In this document: positions 22,605-35,165 of the stretch, in pieces
Position numbering within the stretch: position 1 is the stretch's first letter
Layout: each line of letters opens with the position of its first letter
Assembly: GCA_018340375.1 (NCBI GenBank)
Contig: JAFFJZ010000001.1
Span: 33,038,001-33,102,000, forward strand
From: Gonatopus flavifemur
Lineage: Eukaryota > Arthropoda > Insecta > Hymenoptera > Dryinidae
Length of the DNA stretch: 64,000 nt
Direction: 5' to 3'
Notes under the pieces: model-generated
What the model saw: the letters and a program-made list of their open reading frames with translations, nothing else
What the model was told of the DNA's origin: nothing
Databases searched by the model: none
Made by a program: the position numbers and the translations under genes

Positions 22605-23589
22605 CTGTATCCAGAAAATAAGGTGATATTTAAATTTCAACTTCGTGCGCAAATGAATTTGGGGAAGTGCTCTTATTTTTAGGTTAGTGAGACTGTTTTT
22701 GATATCCGTGCCAAGGTTCACATCAAAATATTCATTGTCTGCATTTGTTAAGCAAAGAATTTGTATTAAATTTTGTTTACGGAGTGAATTTTCTGCTGCT
22801 GATCCGTGGAGGATGGTGCAAAGAGCCTTTAGTGATGAGGCTATGTTGAAAAAAAATGTTTACAAGTGATATAAAAAGAGTTCCAAGAAGGTCGAGAACG
22901 TGTCGAAGACGAAAAGCGTCCCGGTCGACCATCAACTTCAACTGACGAAGTTCACGTCCAAAAATCAAAGATTCGCTGCGTGTAAATTGTCGATCAACAA
23001 TCAGAGATCTTGCTAATGATGCTGTTGGCATCCCAAAAGAATCGGTCAATACCATTTTGAAGGATGTTTTGAGCCTCTGACGCGTCAAATCTCGATTGGT
23101 ACCGAAAACACTGAACTTCCTTGAAAAACATCGTCGCGTTGGAGTGTGTAAAACAATGCTTTCTGGCTATCAGGACAAATTGAAATGCATTATTACGGAA
23201 GATGAGGCGTGTATTTATGTTTACGACACGGAAGCACCTGATCGATCAAGTGAATATCGCGCTAAAGGTGAGGCAACACCAAAAAAACCGCGCCAAAGTC
23301 GCTCAAAAATCACGCTTATGTTGCCTGTTTTCTTCGATTATCGGGGTGTTGTGCATTTTGAGTTCCTTCCTCTGGGTCAAACTGACAAGAAACAATATTA
23401 TTTGAGCGTTATGCGTCGCTTACGTGTAGCTATTCGCCTAAAGAGACCGGGATTGTGGCGAGACAACTCTTGGTTCTTGCACCACGGCAATTTGGGAGAA
23501 TAAATAAAGATTTGTGAAATTGAAAATGAATGATACCACCTTATGAAATGATGTCACCTAAATGATGTCACCTTATTATTTGGACACAG
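22605..23589. mobile_element. Second mariner, internally deleted
   Basis: Inverted ends CTGTATCCAGAAAATAAGGT and CTGTGTCCAAATAATAAGGT (complement). The right flank is TA; the left is AA, so one TSD base has mutated. About 985 bases with a transposase on the plus strand that has lost its 3' third. A relic of the same family lies at 34067-34456. Confidence 0.88.
22687..23503 (+). pseudogene. Mariner transposase, decayed and 3'-truncated
   Basis: The family's N-terminal region is recognisable (FVKQRICIKFCLRSEF, WRMVQRAF, KKNVYK). Lesions follow: TGA replaces the expected Trp codon at 22867-22869, and frameshifts occur near 22880 and again around 22970-23080. The central part (23096-23503) is open and typical: FLEKHRRVGVCKTMLSGYQD, ITEDEACIY (first catalytic Asp), SRSKI, VFFDYRGVVHFEFLP, GQT, YYLSVMRRLR. 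The second catalytic motif reads HHGN instead of HHDN and the reading frame ends a few residues later, so the third catalytic Asp region is gone. It cannot encode an active enzyme. Confidence 0.9.
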
Positions 23590-25605
23590 TAGTACGTTAT
23601 CATGGGGAGCTCTTGTTTGAGATGAAAAGTGATTTAGAAATTGCCGAATACAGTCGATTAGGAGAGGAATAGATAAGATCTCTGGATGTGCAAGTGTATA
23701 AAATAACCTCCAAGAGTCTTCAGATTTTCTGAGAAATCGGTTTACCGCGCAAGTAAATAAATTCCTGCGTTACAGTTGAGATATTCCGATCGTGTTATTG
23801 ATTTCCAAAAGCATTTCTGTGGTGAATGAAAATCGTTTCTACGGCATCGATGTTGAGGTAGTAGGTGCGATGGCGTAGGACGTACAAGGGTGAGAAAAGG
23901 TGAAGGAGTAAAGGAAAAACACGCACACACGTGTCCATGCACCGGCTGAGAATTGGCAATTTGCTTGCAAATTTCGTGCACGTCTTGCGTCCGTTGCCCA
24001 AGGGCAACTTCTCCGACACCTGCTTCCTCCTCCGCGCATCACAAATTCTTTAAGATTTCCTCTCAAGCGAAAACAAAGTAAAGAACGCTGTGAGGAAAAA
24101 AAAGACAAATCTCTGCATACTCTTCCTCTACGTCCTGAGGAAAAATATCTCCCTTTCAAGTTTATTTATTTATTTATTTTCCCATTAGATGTCTGATTAT
24201 CTTGAATAAATAGGTTTTTTGCCTCTACAGACTCTTACGATAAGCTATTCGAATCAATCGACAACGTTACATAAAAACTTTGCCTCTTTCACCTTCAATC
24301 TTCTTCACTTGGGTGGTTGGTGACTGCTATTCTTCAAGTGGATCTTTTCAGTTTCCAGCTATCGATGATAGGGGCGTGGAGTGCATTAAGCAGATTTTAT
24401 GGAGCTCTGAATGCCCTCTTCAGTTACATAGACTATTATATAGGCACTTTCATCTTTATCACATCAATCTGAGAGTGACAATAATTTCGTCGGGAGGAAT
24501 TTAAACAATGAGGAAACCATTTCGAGTGATTGATTGAGAACATCAACAAAAATCGATGAAATAAGAGATGAAGAATTCTTTTCAATCACATTTTATAGGG
24601 ATTCGTACGAATTTGAATGGAAAATATTTGAGGAATAACATTTTGACATGTTATTGTAATTAATGTTCTAAAACGAGATCTATGAAGTTCTTCTTGCCTT
24701 TTCTTGAAACGACCTTGATCAAGAATATTTCCTGCGATGGACTGTAGCCCGCAGGTTATCCACCGTCAGTTCTGCCTCCCTTGTTCACGTTAAACGCGAG
24801 GCGTAACAAGGAAGGGAATGCTGTAGGCTGTAGGTCAGCGTTTGAAAACTATCGTTATTGCCAAGAATGCACCTTCTGATCGGTAGTATTTTGAAAATAG
24901 GTTAAACACGTCAGGATTTTCAAAAACTCCCACAATTGAGACTGTAAAAGTTTCATTCTCTCTGCAGGTGACAAATCATCATGTCATCCACAATTCGAAA
25001 TACTTCGAAAATATTCTCCGTCGTAATTTATTGAATTTATTTTCTCCTCTTCCGTCGAAGATTTCATACCGTTATCATATATTTCATCAAAATCAAATAG
25101 CAAACATCAACGCTCGAGTTTGAAATTTAAAAAACCGTAAATTGCGAAACGTAACAACGTTCTATTTGCAAACAAGAACGAAAATGGTACAAACGTATCG
25201 TTGCCATACAAGGATGATAGTTGAACGATACGAACAGAGATACGCTGTCGCGACAAAAACAATATGAAAAACAAAAAAAAGGGGGCGAAATGGGAAAGAA
25301 TAAAAAAAAAACACAAAAACGAAAAGAAAGAAGGAAACTCAACGATGTAGGGTGGTGGCGTGTCGATGTAAATTTTGAAAGGAGGAAAAGTAGGAAAAGA
25401 AGAGAAAACGGAAGAAAAGAAGACAGAGAGGGTCAGAATATGAAGGGAGTTGAAAAGCAAGCGGTGCGATGGAAATTCAATTCCCCCAAGGGGAACGCGT
25501 AAAAATGACGTGCCCAACGAGATGGAATTTTTGGCACGCGTTTTTTTTTCTCACCCCGCTCTCTTTTGTTCATCTCTATCTGTCCTTTCCGTTTCCCTGT
25601 CTTCC

Positions 25606-25642
<37 letters not shown>

Positions 25643-27762
25643 GCCTAGCCTGCTCGTGCCTTTTTTGTCGTTTCATGAACGATGACGACAACGACAATCG
25701 CGCGACGAGATGGCGATGGTGACGATGGTTCGTTATGCAGCTACAGGGCTTGTTTCCATTCAGTCGAGCCAGCACTATACTTTTATTCACTCTCCTCTTC
25801 CCTCGCGATTTTCTCTCCTAACAGATTGTCGTGCTTTCATTTCAGTTTTTCCCACTTTGAGAAAGATAAAAAAGGAGAAGAAGAGAGACGACGTTCCATC
25901 GAGCATCAGCAAAATGTCAATTGATTGAGATTCCGGTTTCCAGAATTCGCTATCCTACTTTTCATTACTCATCCCGGATGATGATATTTTGATTCGATGA
26001 AACGATCGGATGGATCATGCAAATTTGTCGTCGATTATTGTTGAGATTGTCATCATGAAAAGATGATTTTCAACCGTAGAACTAGACCTGATATGGCAGA
26101 GTTCCAAACACGTGCTGGAACAAAATGAGGGAAATTTCAAAAGCATTGTTCTAATGCCAGTATTGTAGAGTGTCATGCCCAGGAACGTGAAATACATAAT
26201 TGTCTAATATTCATATATTATAAAATCATTATCCACGACTCGAACGAGAATTCGATGAACTAATTGGAAATTGAACCACAATGGAAAATAATGAATAGGA
26301 ATTTCAAGAAATACCGTCCAACTTAATTATGAGCCACCGTTAACGAAGAGATAATGATTCAAAACGGACAACGAACGCAAACAAGAATTTCCCCATTATA
26401 TTACATATAAAACTGCAAAAATATAGGAAATAACATAGATTTCCTCCATCCAGTAACAGTATTAATTTCAACTTTTAATTATCTTGACGATATTCGAACC
26501 TGAACATAGAAAATCTGAAACAAAATCGAAGTATTTCAAAAAGTATTCTTTGGAGATTATTATTATCGACGCCGGTTGGAAGTGATGACACATTTCTAAA
26601 TTTGCACCATAACGTTTGTGAATGTTAATTGGTTCGATACCCAGGGAATACTCAATAATAATGAATAAAAATCGTACTCTGAGATGATTCATATATTTCG
26701 CGGAGACAAAAGTGAGGAGGCAATAAATAACCGCATACCCCAGCTGAATATTATATTTTCCCGCACGATATTTATCCAATTCAAACAAACCAATATCGCA
26801 GTCGTCAAATATTTGCTGCAAAGTGAATGAATATCATACACGTTTATTCATCTCTAACGGGTTTTCCCCTCGATGCACGAATTGTTTTATCGCATCGTAG
26901 TGCAATATTTGATATTGCGCTCCGATACAATAAAAACTCGTTCCCTGGAGTGTAGAGATGAAAGTCCTGCCCAAGATTGCGATGAAAAAATATGTGTAAT
27001 GAGATTAAAGTTTGAAGAGACAAATCTATTCAAGAATTTTTTTGCGCCTCATGAATATTCATAAATAATATCGAAGGAAGAAAAAATGTATGGAATGAAT
27101 AGTTGGGAGGATGAAGTCCCATTGGGAATAAATACGTAACGGTATCATGAAAAATCAGGACTCTTCTTTCCGTTTTTTCTTTCCTCCTCTTTCCATTAAT
27201 TCCTTTGTTCCTACAGCATGTTTCCATTCTCTTTTCATTGTAGCCCCCTCTCGCTTGATATGCATGTTCAGACTGGGATTCTATCTGGCTTTCGGGCAGC
27301 AGGACAATTCAATATTGTTACTTTACAATTGAAATGGAGAGAGAATTTACGAGTATCGTGGAAATCACTTCCTACACTCGAATGCCGTGCTCAAAAATTG
27401 TTCGCTTCCCAAAGAGGAATGTGTAACGATTCGATTGACGGTAGAAAATGTGAAATATTCAATAATGAAAGTGATTGTATGAGCTTCATAGGCTTTTCCC
27501 TCTCCGCATACTTCATTTTTTTCTCTGGTCGAATTTCTCCTCGACTCGTGTAGGACAGGGAGGAATTGATTGTTCATGAGTTTGGAAGGGGAAAAGGATT
27601 AGTCATTGAATCCAATTGTATCGTTATACGCCATAATGGGAGTCATCATTGTGGTCTCTGTTTTGGATTTGGAGGATTATAATTACTATAATCCAATCTT
27701 GAATTCTGAGCGAAGATCAAGAAGGGAAAAAAGTAATCTATTGTCCAACAGTGCCAACTACA
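23590..27762. other. Unassigned DNA
   Basis: I see no supported gene over about 4.2 kb. There is a TTTA tract at about 24163-24180, A/G-rich DNA at 25260-25430 and a GTCT microsatellite at 25606-25644. Frames of up to 136 codons come from purine/pyrimidine bias. A minus-strand 117-codon frame (26468-26821) has no recognisable features. Confidence 0.4.
25606..25644. repeat. GTCT microsatellite
   Basis: Nine or ten uninterrupted copies of TGTC. Confidence 0.95.
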
Positions 27763-28905
27763 CGGAGGAAACAATCTGCTGAAAAGTACCAAACTTCCCA
27801 TATTGAGATGGAAACCCCGATAATGTAAACACAGCCAATAATCGGCCCATGTATGGCTATCATTGAATGGCCAACAATGGATTCACATCATTGGCACAAG
27901 TGTGGCCCAACACTGGCTGATAAGAAAGGCCAGCAATGAGAACAGCCGATGTACGGCTATGGTAAACGGCCAACAATTGATTCCCCGTTACTGGCTGAAA
28001 TATGGTCTATTACTAAGTGAAATGGATTTCAAAGTTCAATGTATTGTATTCGTAATCACCCGTGAAAAAAGTTTGTTTTGGCCTTATTTCTATTACGCTG
28101 AATAAATAATTCACATCCATCAAATACGTTTTACATGATTCAAATGAATTCTTATTTATATAGATAATCAATTACTTTCTCATGTAAATAACAAAAAATT
28201 TGAAGGAATAAGCAACTGAATTCAACTGATTTATCGAGAGTGCTTTCGACTCGTATAATTTTACATTTGAGATTGTGGAAATATCGGGCATGCAAATCTA
28301 TTTGGAAAGAAAAAACATCCATTTCTGATCTTGTGAAAACTGGAATGAGAAATTTCCCTAAAACAAACACAAAAAAGTGTTTTGAGTCACACTTAACCAC
28401 TCATTTGAACTAATACTGAAACGATGATTCTGGAACGCAGTCGTATCACCATTGGATATCATTATTATTATGCCCCAGTAATCTGCCATTGATGGCTGAC
28501 ATTCGAACATTATTCCGAAATTTCTGGCAATGAATCGGGATCATTTAGCTCCATTACTGGGCCAATCAATAATTTTATGCATGGCCCATTATTTATTGCC
28601 ATTACTTGACCCACGTTATCATCCAGCAATTAACCATTGATGAGCCATCAATGGGCGCCATTAACGGGCGAAGAACGCCGTCTGTGTTCCAGCAACGTGG
28701 CATTATTGGGCCAATTGATGAACCCTGTATGGGCACGGGCCAATACTGACTGAGTACTGTTCCCAGAGTTACCAGTACTGTCAAATGCACTCTCACCATT
28801 ACAGACCCAGTTGAATTGACGACACTGACCCGGAGTCGAAATGATAACATCGTTGAACGTAAGGGCTGGAATAACATTTACCACTGTGTCAGTACTGGTT
28901 TTTGA
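27763..28905. repeat. GGCCAA/GGCCCA motif-array blocks
   Basis: Two blocks (about 27830-28020 and 28480-28905) are full of loose GGCCAACAATGG, GGCCCATTA and CCAGTACTG motifs, separated by plain AT-rich DNA. A CACGGAGGAAAC start lies at 27765 but I found no matching end. The right block matches other dispersed copies: 28590-28735 resembles 50040-50200, and 28733-28856 resembles 43509-43640 in complement. Confidence 0.6.
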
Positions 28906-29514
28906 TGAGGGCCTGTTATGGGGGATCTCTGGCGCTTCAAAAGGACCAGTTGTTTTTCCAGAGCTAATTGAGAGATGGAAATGAGTCGAAATGATAACAT
29001 CCTATGTGCAATGATATGCACACGCAACAACGGAATACTTCATATTAACGTTGGTAGAATTGTCTATAGATTTTATTCGGAAATAGTCAATAGAATTTTC
29101 ACCAAATACTTCGGATTGTAATTCTCGTATCCTCTCAAGTTAAAATCAAAGCTGATGTACATTCGGGACATATTATTGGGTCAAAATCGCATTGTCTTTT
29201 ATTTCTAATAGGGAAATCTCTGACACTGAATGGAATAAAACGTATCTTAATTTTTATGTTTTTGAGTTATTCTTCCAGGTGATAACAATTGAAACAAATT
29301 TCAAAGAACCTATGAGCTCGAAATTGAAATTCCAAAAATTTCATACGCCTTTGGCTGACTGGACAAAATATTTTGATTACCTTTCTGAAAATTTACATAC
29401 AAGAGCGGATGGGAATTTTAATTTGTTTTTGTTTGATCTATCAAAAACCACCCCCAAAGAACATTTTGCTGGAGCAAATTTATTTGTCTTTTATCTGAGG
29501 AATATCACCCAAAT
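28906..29514. other. Unassigned DNA between motif arrays
   Basis: GAGTCGAAATGATAACATC occurs twice (28835 and 28983), linking this stretch to the block before it. A 117-codon plus-strand frame at 29192-29545 has no recognisable domain and runs into the next array. Confidence 0.4.
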
Positions 29515-30330
29515 ATGCTGGGGCCCAGGGCAGGATGAAATTTGAAAATTCATATGGGCTAAAATGAACTCCCTAAGTTGGCCCAAATTGAATTCTTGAT
29601 GTGGGCCAAGTTTGGGAACCATCACGGGGCCTAGATTCAAAAGCGTCACATTCCAAGTTGGGGCTAATCCAGGTGTCCTAACCAGAGCCACATTGTGAGT
29701 AGGGATTATAAACCTGGCCCAGGTCTGAGCCCGCAAAAATTTCCACTCGGGGGGACAGTCTTGTCACATCGAAACAGTCATGGCGCCAAAAAGTTTATTT
29801 CAACTTCGATCAACCACCGCTTCCATGGTGAAGCAATATTCTATCGATACTGTTAGAATATCGTATTTTCATGTACTCCAAAGTGTAATGAACTCTGGTT
29901 CAGTACTAACATAGTCTTGTATGGTCAGATCAGCCAAGCTATACCTTGAAGTTGGATAGAACAACGATTCACCACTGATTCCGCAGCAGGACAATGTCGT
30001 ATCAATACTGGCACAATCTCATATTTTCGTGCTATGTTGCATTGTTAACGACTCTGGTTCCGTATTGGGGCGGTCTTGACATACTAAAACAGCGGTATCA
30101 CGACAAAGTTAATTCGAACTCCAATCCACAACCGATTTTATGGTGAGACAATGTTGTATAAACACTGGCTCGATATTGTATTTTTATCTTACTGTACAAT
30201 GTTACCAACTCTGGTTCGATACTGGCTCAGTTTTGGGTCTTTGCTCAGTGGTAAAGGTCAAGTACTGGCGCAAGACTGTCCATCTATGGGAACCAATACC
30301 TTTTGAAATTCGTTCAACGATTGGTGCCAG
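29515..30330. repeat. GGCCCAAG and CAGTACTGG motif arrays
   Basis: 29515-29760 carries loose GGGCCCAGG, TTGGGCCAAG and GGCCCAGG copies. 29880-30330 carries ACTCTGGTTC, CAGTACTGG and ACACTGGC copies at intervals of about 30-60 bases. No coding sequence or clean ends. Confidence 0.6.
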
Positions 30331-30674
30331 TTAAGAAACAGTAATGCCCCTGCATAGAAATTGTTGTGTTTGTCGAACTACGGCATCATGGGAACCTACT
30401 TGCTTGGAATTTCCTGGAGAAGTATAGTAATTTTGTAGACATTTTCACGTAAATAATTTGATGTGGACAAAAATAATGCTAGGACTCTATAAAGTATGGT
30501 ACTTTTTAGCAGATCTTGTTTTTTCATGTATAATATAATAAATATTAGGACAGGGATGATCAATCAATCAATCAATGATCAATTTTTACTTGGTCGTATG
30601 TGTTATGATCACAAAAGGGGGAGTGTTGTCAGGTGGCTCCTAATTACCGCGCATAAAGGGAGCACATATGCCAA

Positions 30675-30790
30675 ATTGTAGCGCCCGGGTAGAAATCTCC
30701 CCGATTGAAAAGTGGCCCATCTTAGGCCCTGCCCAGCCCCAGATCTTCCTGACCAGGGCCTGAGCGGGGCCTGGAATGGAACGATTTATA
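30675..30790. repeat. GGGCCTG-rich patch
   Basis: Unusually G/C-rich for the window, with repeated GGCCCTGCC, CCAGGGCCTG and GGGGCCTGG. Flanking copies of AAATTTCTACCCGGG-like ends suggest a small inverted element: GCGCCCGGGTAGAAAT at 30681 against ATTTCTACCCCGGCG at 30790-30804. Confidence 0.5.
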
Positions 30791-30804
30791 TTTCTACCCC
30801 GGCG

Positions 30805-33800
30805 TGAGGATAGATTTGGCAATGCCTCATATACACGAAGTAGAGGAAAGAACGAACGAAAGCTCTCTCCTCTCCAGACCTCCAAACGAATCGGTCGAAG
30901 GGTAAATTGAAACGAGCGATAACATTAAGGCCTCAATCAAAATCGAGAATCAAATATTCGTCTGTAAAGATTGTCACTCTATATTCTAATTCTCCCAATA
31001 TCATAGCTATTTCATCCGGCTCGTGAGTGCGCTTTCTTTTATTCCTTTGGCATTATTTTTGTAAAGGGAGTAATTCAGAATAACTTAAATTGTGAATAAT
31101 AAATTCAAACCTGTGCTTTCAATTAGAATCTCAATATTAATTTACGTGTTCTTCCTCCTTCTTCTTCAAACTGTGATGAACCATCAATTTTATATCAATT
31201 CAAACTATTATTCGTTACAGAAAAGTTTGTTACAGTGTGTACAAACTTCAAAAACTCCTCAATTGGTAAAAATTCCCTGCAAATGTACCGACAAGGTTCA
31301 TTTCAGTGAGGTACAGCGAATAAAATCTAGATCACAAATTCACATCTATCTCCCTTTTCATAAGTCCTCCGACAAAAGGCCGGATAATGCATCGAACTTT
31401 GCGTTCGTGGAACTCCAAAGTTCTAAATACATAAATGATCACCAGAATTCCCAATTCGACTATCCATATATCAAACGAAGAGATAGCTACAGCCGTTTCT
31501 CGGACACCTAAAGAACAAGCTCCCAACAAGATGAAGCTTTGAAACAAAAATGAATGAGTTATCGCAGGAAATATTCATAAACCATTCGAAAATGACGATT
31601 GAGGAAAAACGGTTATCGCAACGCCCCATTCTCCCTCTTAAATTAGATACGTCCTCGATTCGTTCATCGCGGTTCTTTCAAACCGCATTCGCGTATTTTC
31701 ACAAATTTAATTTATCTATGAGTCTTTTCATCTCTTTTTCACTCTCGCTGGTACGTATGGGAGAAAAGTATCTAGATACAATCCGATATAACCCCGAGGG
31801 AGTCCAAGTGCAGTACGGTGTAACTAGATTAAGGAGGTGGAGGAGAACGAGGAGGACGGAAAAGGAAGAGAGCGGAATGAAAAACGGGTGGCCATTGTAC
31901 GATTGCGCATACAAATAAATACTCGTCAGGCTTCGTTGTCTCAATTCGCAATTTAATATATCAGAAAGACGAGAGAAACTAGTCGAGGCGGGTGGCAAAT
32001 TTAACGCGAAATGCAAACCATTAATGTCCCGGGAGAGATACGATTTCATACCTCTCTATAATATGGAAGAGAAAACAATCTTTCAAAAGCATAGAATAAT
32101 TTGATCAGACTCAATTATATTCTGTATCGAATATCGCGGAGCCGGGGATTTGTTGTTGGATTGTGAGTTATTGGGGATGGAAAATGAATCTTTATAAATA
32201 GTATTCCACTTGAAATGAGAAACAATATAAATTTATTCTACGTTTCTTAAGGGTTGTTTTTTTCCCTGGAACGATCCAATCGTTTTCCGATCGTTTCTCG
32301 GGATTTTCGGAATGAGTTTGTGATGTATCGTTTTCCAATATTTGTGGAAACAAAAAATAGAAGAATTTTTGGGAGAGTAACCAAATGACCTGAACTTTTT
32401 CTCATTAGGTTAACGTTACTTTGTTTCCTTTCGTAACGGCAATACCTGCCAATTGTATCTTCATCCGCCACATAACTTCTCGATAAGAAATTCGTTTTTC
32501 TTTGTTCATTCGTCCACAATAATTCCAGTCATATATCTGTTTTTTTATAAATTCTAAAACCTTTCTTGAGAATAGAATTTTATTACCTCGTGGGATATCG
32601 TGAGATTATAATTATCAAGAGAAAAATAAGAAAATATACAATTTCGATAGTGCGAAGAAGGTATCGACGTTAATTTGCGTGATGGGGATATTACGCTACA
32701 AATGACTCATTACGTGGCACCATTTAGAAGAGGTTAATCTTCCATTGAAGGGGCTAAGGAAAATTCAGCCTAGGAGAATTAAGTTTTCGTTTGCTCAAAA
32801 GTCGCCGTTCGCTGATGGTCCCTCTTCTTTGTCTATCGCCCTACTTGTCGTGTCGGAAGGTTTTCCGCTCGTAAGATAACGAGGGTCGACGGGTTCCACC
32901 TTGAAAGCAGAGGGAAACGAACCGAAGGGGTTGAGATTCCCATCCTTCTTGGCGATGCCTCTTGAGAAGAGAATCCTTGTCTGCTCCTCCTCTCTGTCTT
33001 CCTTTTGCTTCTGTGAGGAAGAGGTGAATTCTTCGACTCGAACGAGTGACTTGGTGTATTATTGTACAATAGACCAGGAATAAATACATTTTAACAGCAA
33101 ATATTACTTTAGTCTATTGATTCTGCTCTCCGGTTCTCGTGAATCCTAGGAAACAAGGAAAGAAAAGAGAAAGCACGGCGGATGCATAATGAACGTGAAT
33201 TATTTTCTAACGATCGGTACGGGAAATGAATCAACCCTCAATCCTTCAAGCATGTGCTGACAGAAAAATACATCATATGATTCTCTACTTCATCAAAGAA
33301 TATTCCTTTTGTTAGTGATCATCGATTCTTATTCATAAAATTGAAATACAAAATCGTAATACGAAGTGTTATTCCATAATTTTCCCTTTCAAGAATACTT
33401 CATATTGAAATGAAATATTTTTTTAAATAAAACATCTATTTCGCACTGTGAGAATGTTTCAAATGTCTCAAGACGAATGTATCATACGTTATCATATAAA
33501 TTCCTCAAAATTCTTTGCCAAATTCGATCCGACTGAACGTTTAACGTATCATCCCTTCGAATATGGATACCCGACAGGAATAGAGGGTTGAATCCCTGAA
33601 GAATCAATTCGCTCCTCGCCCTATAAGGGTCACCCATGGAAGGGGATGATGATGGTTAGTACGTCAACTACAGTTTCTTCAACGTGGTCGCTGAAGCGGT
33701 AAAGAGGACAACAGTTGATAAATCAAGGGGAAATCTTATCTTTGCCACGTGGATAGAACTTGGATCAGTGGAAGATGATATGCTCAGGGTGATGAAGCGA

Positions 33801-34066
33801 GTTAACCAAGTTCGAAACCGCTAAACGAACGGGATATAAACAAATCCCATTCATTTGAAACTTCAATTAACCCTTTTGTTTCCTTTGTTTATAAATTTAT
33901 AAACTCTATCTATTCCACCTTTGCAGAATTTCACTTTCCACATTTCATTCAATGAAATTTCTCCTCTTTGAATTCCAAGAATAAGTACACGTGGATCTAA
34001 ATTTACATGAGATTGCTCAGGGATTGCAGAGGTAGAGATTGAGGATGGAAATGACAAACTACTTTA
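30805..34066. other. Mostly unassigned DNA
   Basis: Apart from the frame at 31092-31511 I see nothing convincing. Several overlapping frames (31550-32049, 32833-33089) mirror each other on opposite strands. This may be intronic or intergenic DNA upstream of the gene at 42.1 kb. Confidence 0.35.
31092..31511 (+). CDS. Possible small secreted protein
   Basis: A 139-codon frame starts MNNKFKPVLSIRISILIYVF followed by FLLLLQTVM, which has the basic n-region and hydrophobic core of a signal peptide. Three Cys follow (QCVQ, PCKC), then a charged tail ending YPYIKRRDSYSRFSDT with a KRR basic site. No family is recognised. Chance frames of 120-140 codons occur elsewhere in this window, so the signal-like start is the only support. 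It could instead be a neuropeptide-like precursor or noise. Confidence 0.25.
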   Translation: MNNKFKPVLSIRISILIYVFFLLLLQTVMNHQFYINSNYYSLQKSLLQCVQTSKTPQLVKIPCKCTDKVHFSEVQRIKSRSQIHIYLPFHKSSDKRPDNASNFAFVELQSSKYINDHQNSQFDYPYIKRRDSYSRFSDT

Positions 34067-34456
34067 CTGTGTCCAAAAAGTGAGGTAACATTTGAATTCA
34101 AACTCTGTGCGCAAAATGTATTTGGGAAAATGCTCATATTTTTAGGTTGCCTGTTACAAAAATCCAGCTGGGATTCCAGATCCGAAATTTACCTGCGTTG
34201 CCAGCTAAGACTCCACCTGGAATCAAGAATCCCAACTGGATTCCATGTGGGATTCCACCCGGGATCAGAAACTCCAACTAAAATCCCACGTTAGAGTTGA
34301 AATTCTGGCTGGAATTCCACCTTGAAATGAGGAATCCCAGCTGGAAACGCAGGTACAATTCGTTCAATTAGATATCAATATTTTATTCACATTCTGAGAT
34401 AAAGATTCAAAGCCATGGCTTGATTCGCATACAAAATGTCACCTTATTTCCCGTGT
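34067..34456. mobile_element. Mariner relic with its gene replaced by a motif array
   Basis: The left 80 bases (CTGTGTCCAAAAAGTGAGGT then GTGCGCAAAATG, TATTTTTAGGTT) match the left end of the mariner at 22605. The right end has ATGTCACCTTATTTCCC. No transposase remains; the middle is a CCAGCTGGGATTCC array. TA precedes the left end at 34065-34066. Confidence 0.75.
34155..34354. repeat. CCAGCTGGGATTCC motif array
   Basis: At least eight degenerate copies of AATCCCAGCTGGGATTCC in both orientations. The inner part is bounded by ACCTGCGTTGCCAGCT (34191) and AGCTGGAAACGCAGGT (ending 34354), an inverted pair. Confidence 0.75.
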
Positions 34457-34932
34457 CGTTCATAATATCCAGCTAATTGTGCGATGGGAACATCAACATG
34501 GCGGAGGGAATAATTTCTACTTCAAAAGACGAGAATTTTCACGGTACATTGGTTGAGAAGTACCTTTCACCTCTTCTTTTTACTGTTCTTCTGCGGTCTC
34601 TTCATCGTCTTCTTGATGTCTTTTCATGGGTATAGAGCATATACACATACACATGCACATTCGAAGATTAGGGATTCGCGTCTTTGAACTTGACACGGGT
34701 CACCTGAACCTCCTTCTTCCCTACATCTATCATTTTCTTTCCCCTGTCTAGTTATCTTTATTTCTCTCACCATCCATTCGTCTTTTTGCTTTTTCCTCCA
34801 TTTCATCCCTTTCTATTTCCACCTCCTCCTCCTCTCCTTCTTCCTCAATAAACTCTCGTTTGTAAACTCGTCTTCATCCTGTTGTAACCACAATCTCTCA
34901 GTATCTACGTACACTTATTTCTATTTACTTAC

Positions 34933-35153
34933 ACAATAAACTTGCAATAAATGTTCGATATTTTTCCTTCGATATTCCTTGCATCAGCAGTATGCTCATA
35001 TAAACTGTACAGCTCGATCCAACTGGAACGATCAAGATTTATTGACTTTATAGATGAATAAGTACAATTACATCGATCTATTTCGTTGCATGGATAAACA
35101 TCGATGGAATGGAAATATAAAATGATTGAAAAAATGAGAAGCTTCAGTTTCAT
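34933..35153 (-). CDS. Possible first coding exon of a secreted protein
   Basis: On the minus strand the ATG at 35153 (or 35165) opens MKLKLLIFSIILYFHSIDV, a good signal-peptide shape. It is followed by YPCNEIDRCNC and a polar stretch ending NIYCKFI. Right at the end is a perfect 5' splice signal GTAAGT (34932-34927), leaving a two-base split codon; without splicing the frame stops one codon on, at 34931-34929. Four Cys lie in the mature part. I do not recognise the family and cannot find the next exon. The combination of signal peptide and consensus donor is better than chance but unproven. Confidence 0.35.
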
Positions 35154-35165
35154 TTTATATCTCAT

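Noticed and set aside
24720..24860. GC-richer patch with an imperfect inverted repeat as a possible RNA gene
   Set aside because: The pairing around CTCCCTTGTTCACG is short and interrupted, and it resembles no known RNA family.
25606..25644. Regularly spaced repeats as a CRISPR-like array
   Set aside because: It is a tetranucleotide microsatellite without spacers; the other arrays here are irregular and the DNA is eukaryotic.
26468..26821. 117-codon minus-strand frame with hydrophobic stretches
   Set aside because: No recognisable receptor motif or splice sites; length is within the chance range for this window.
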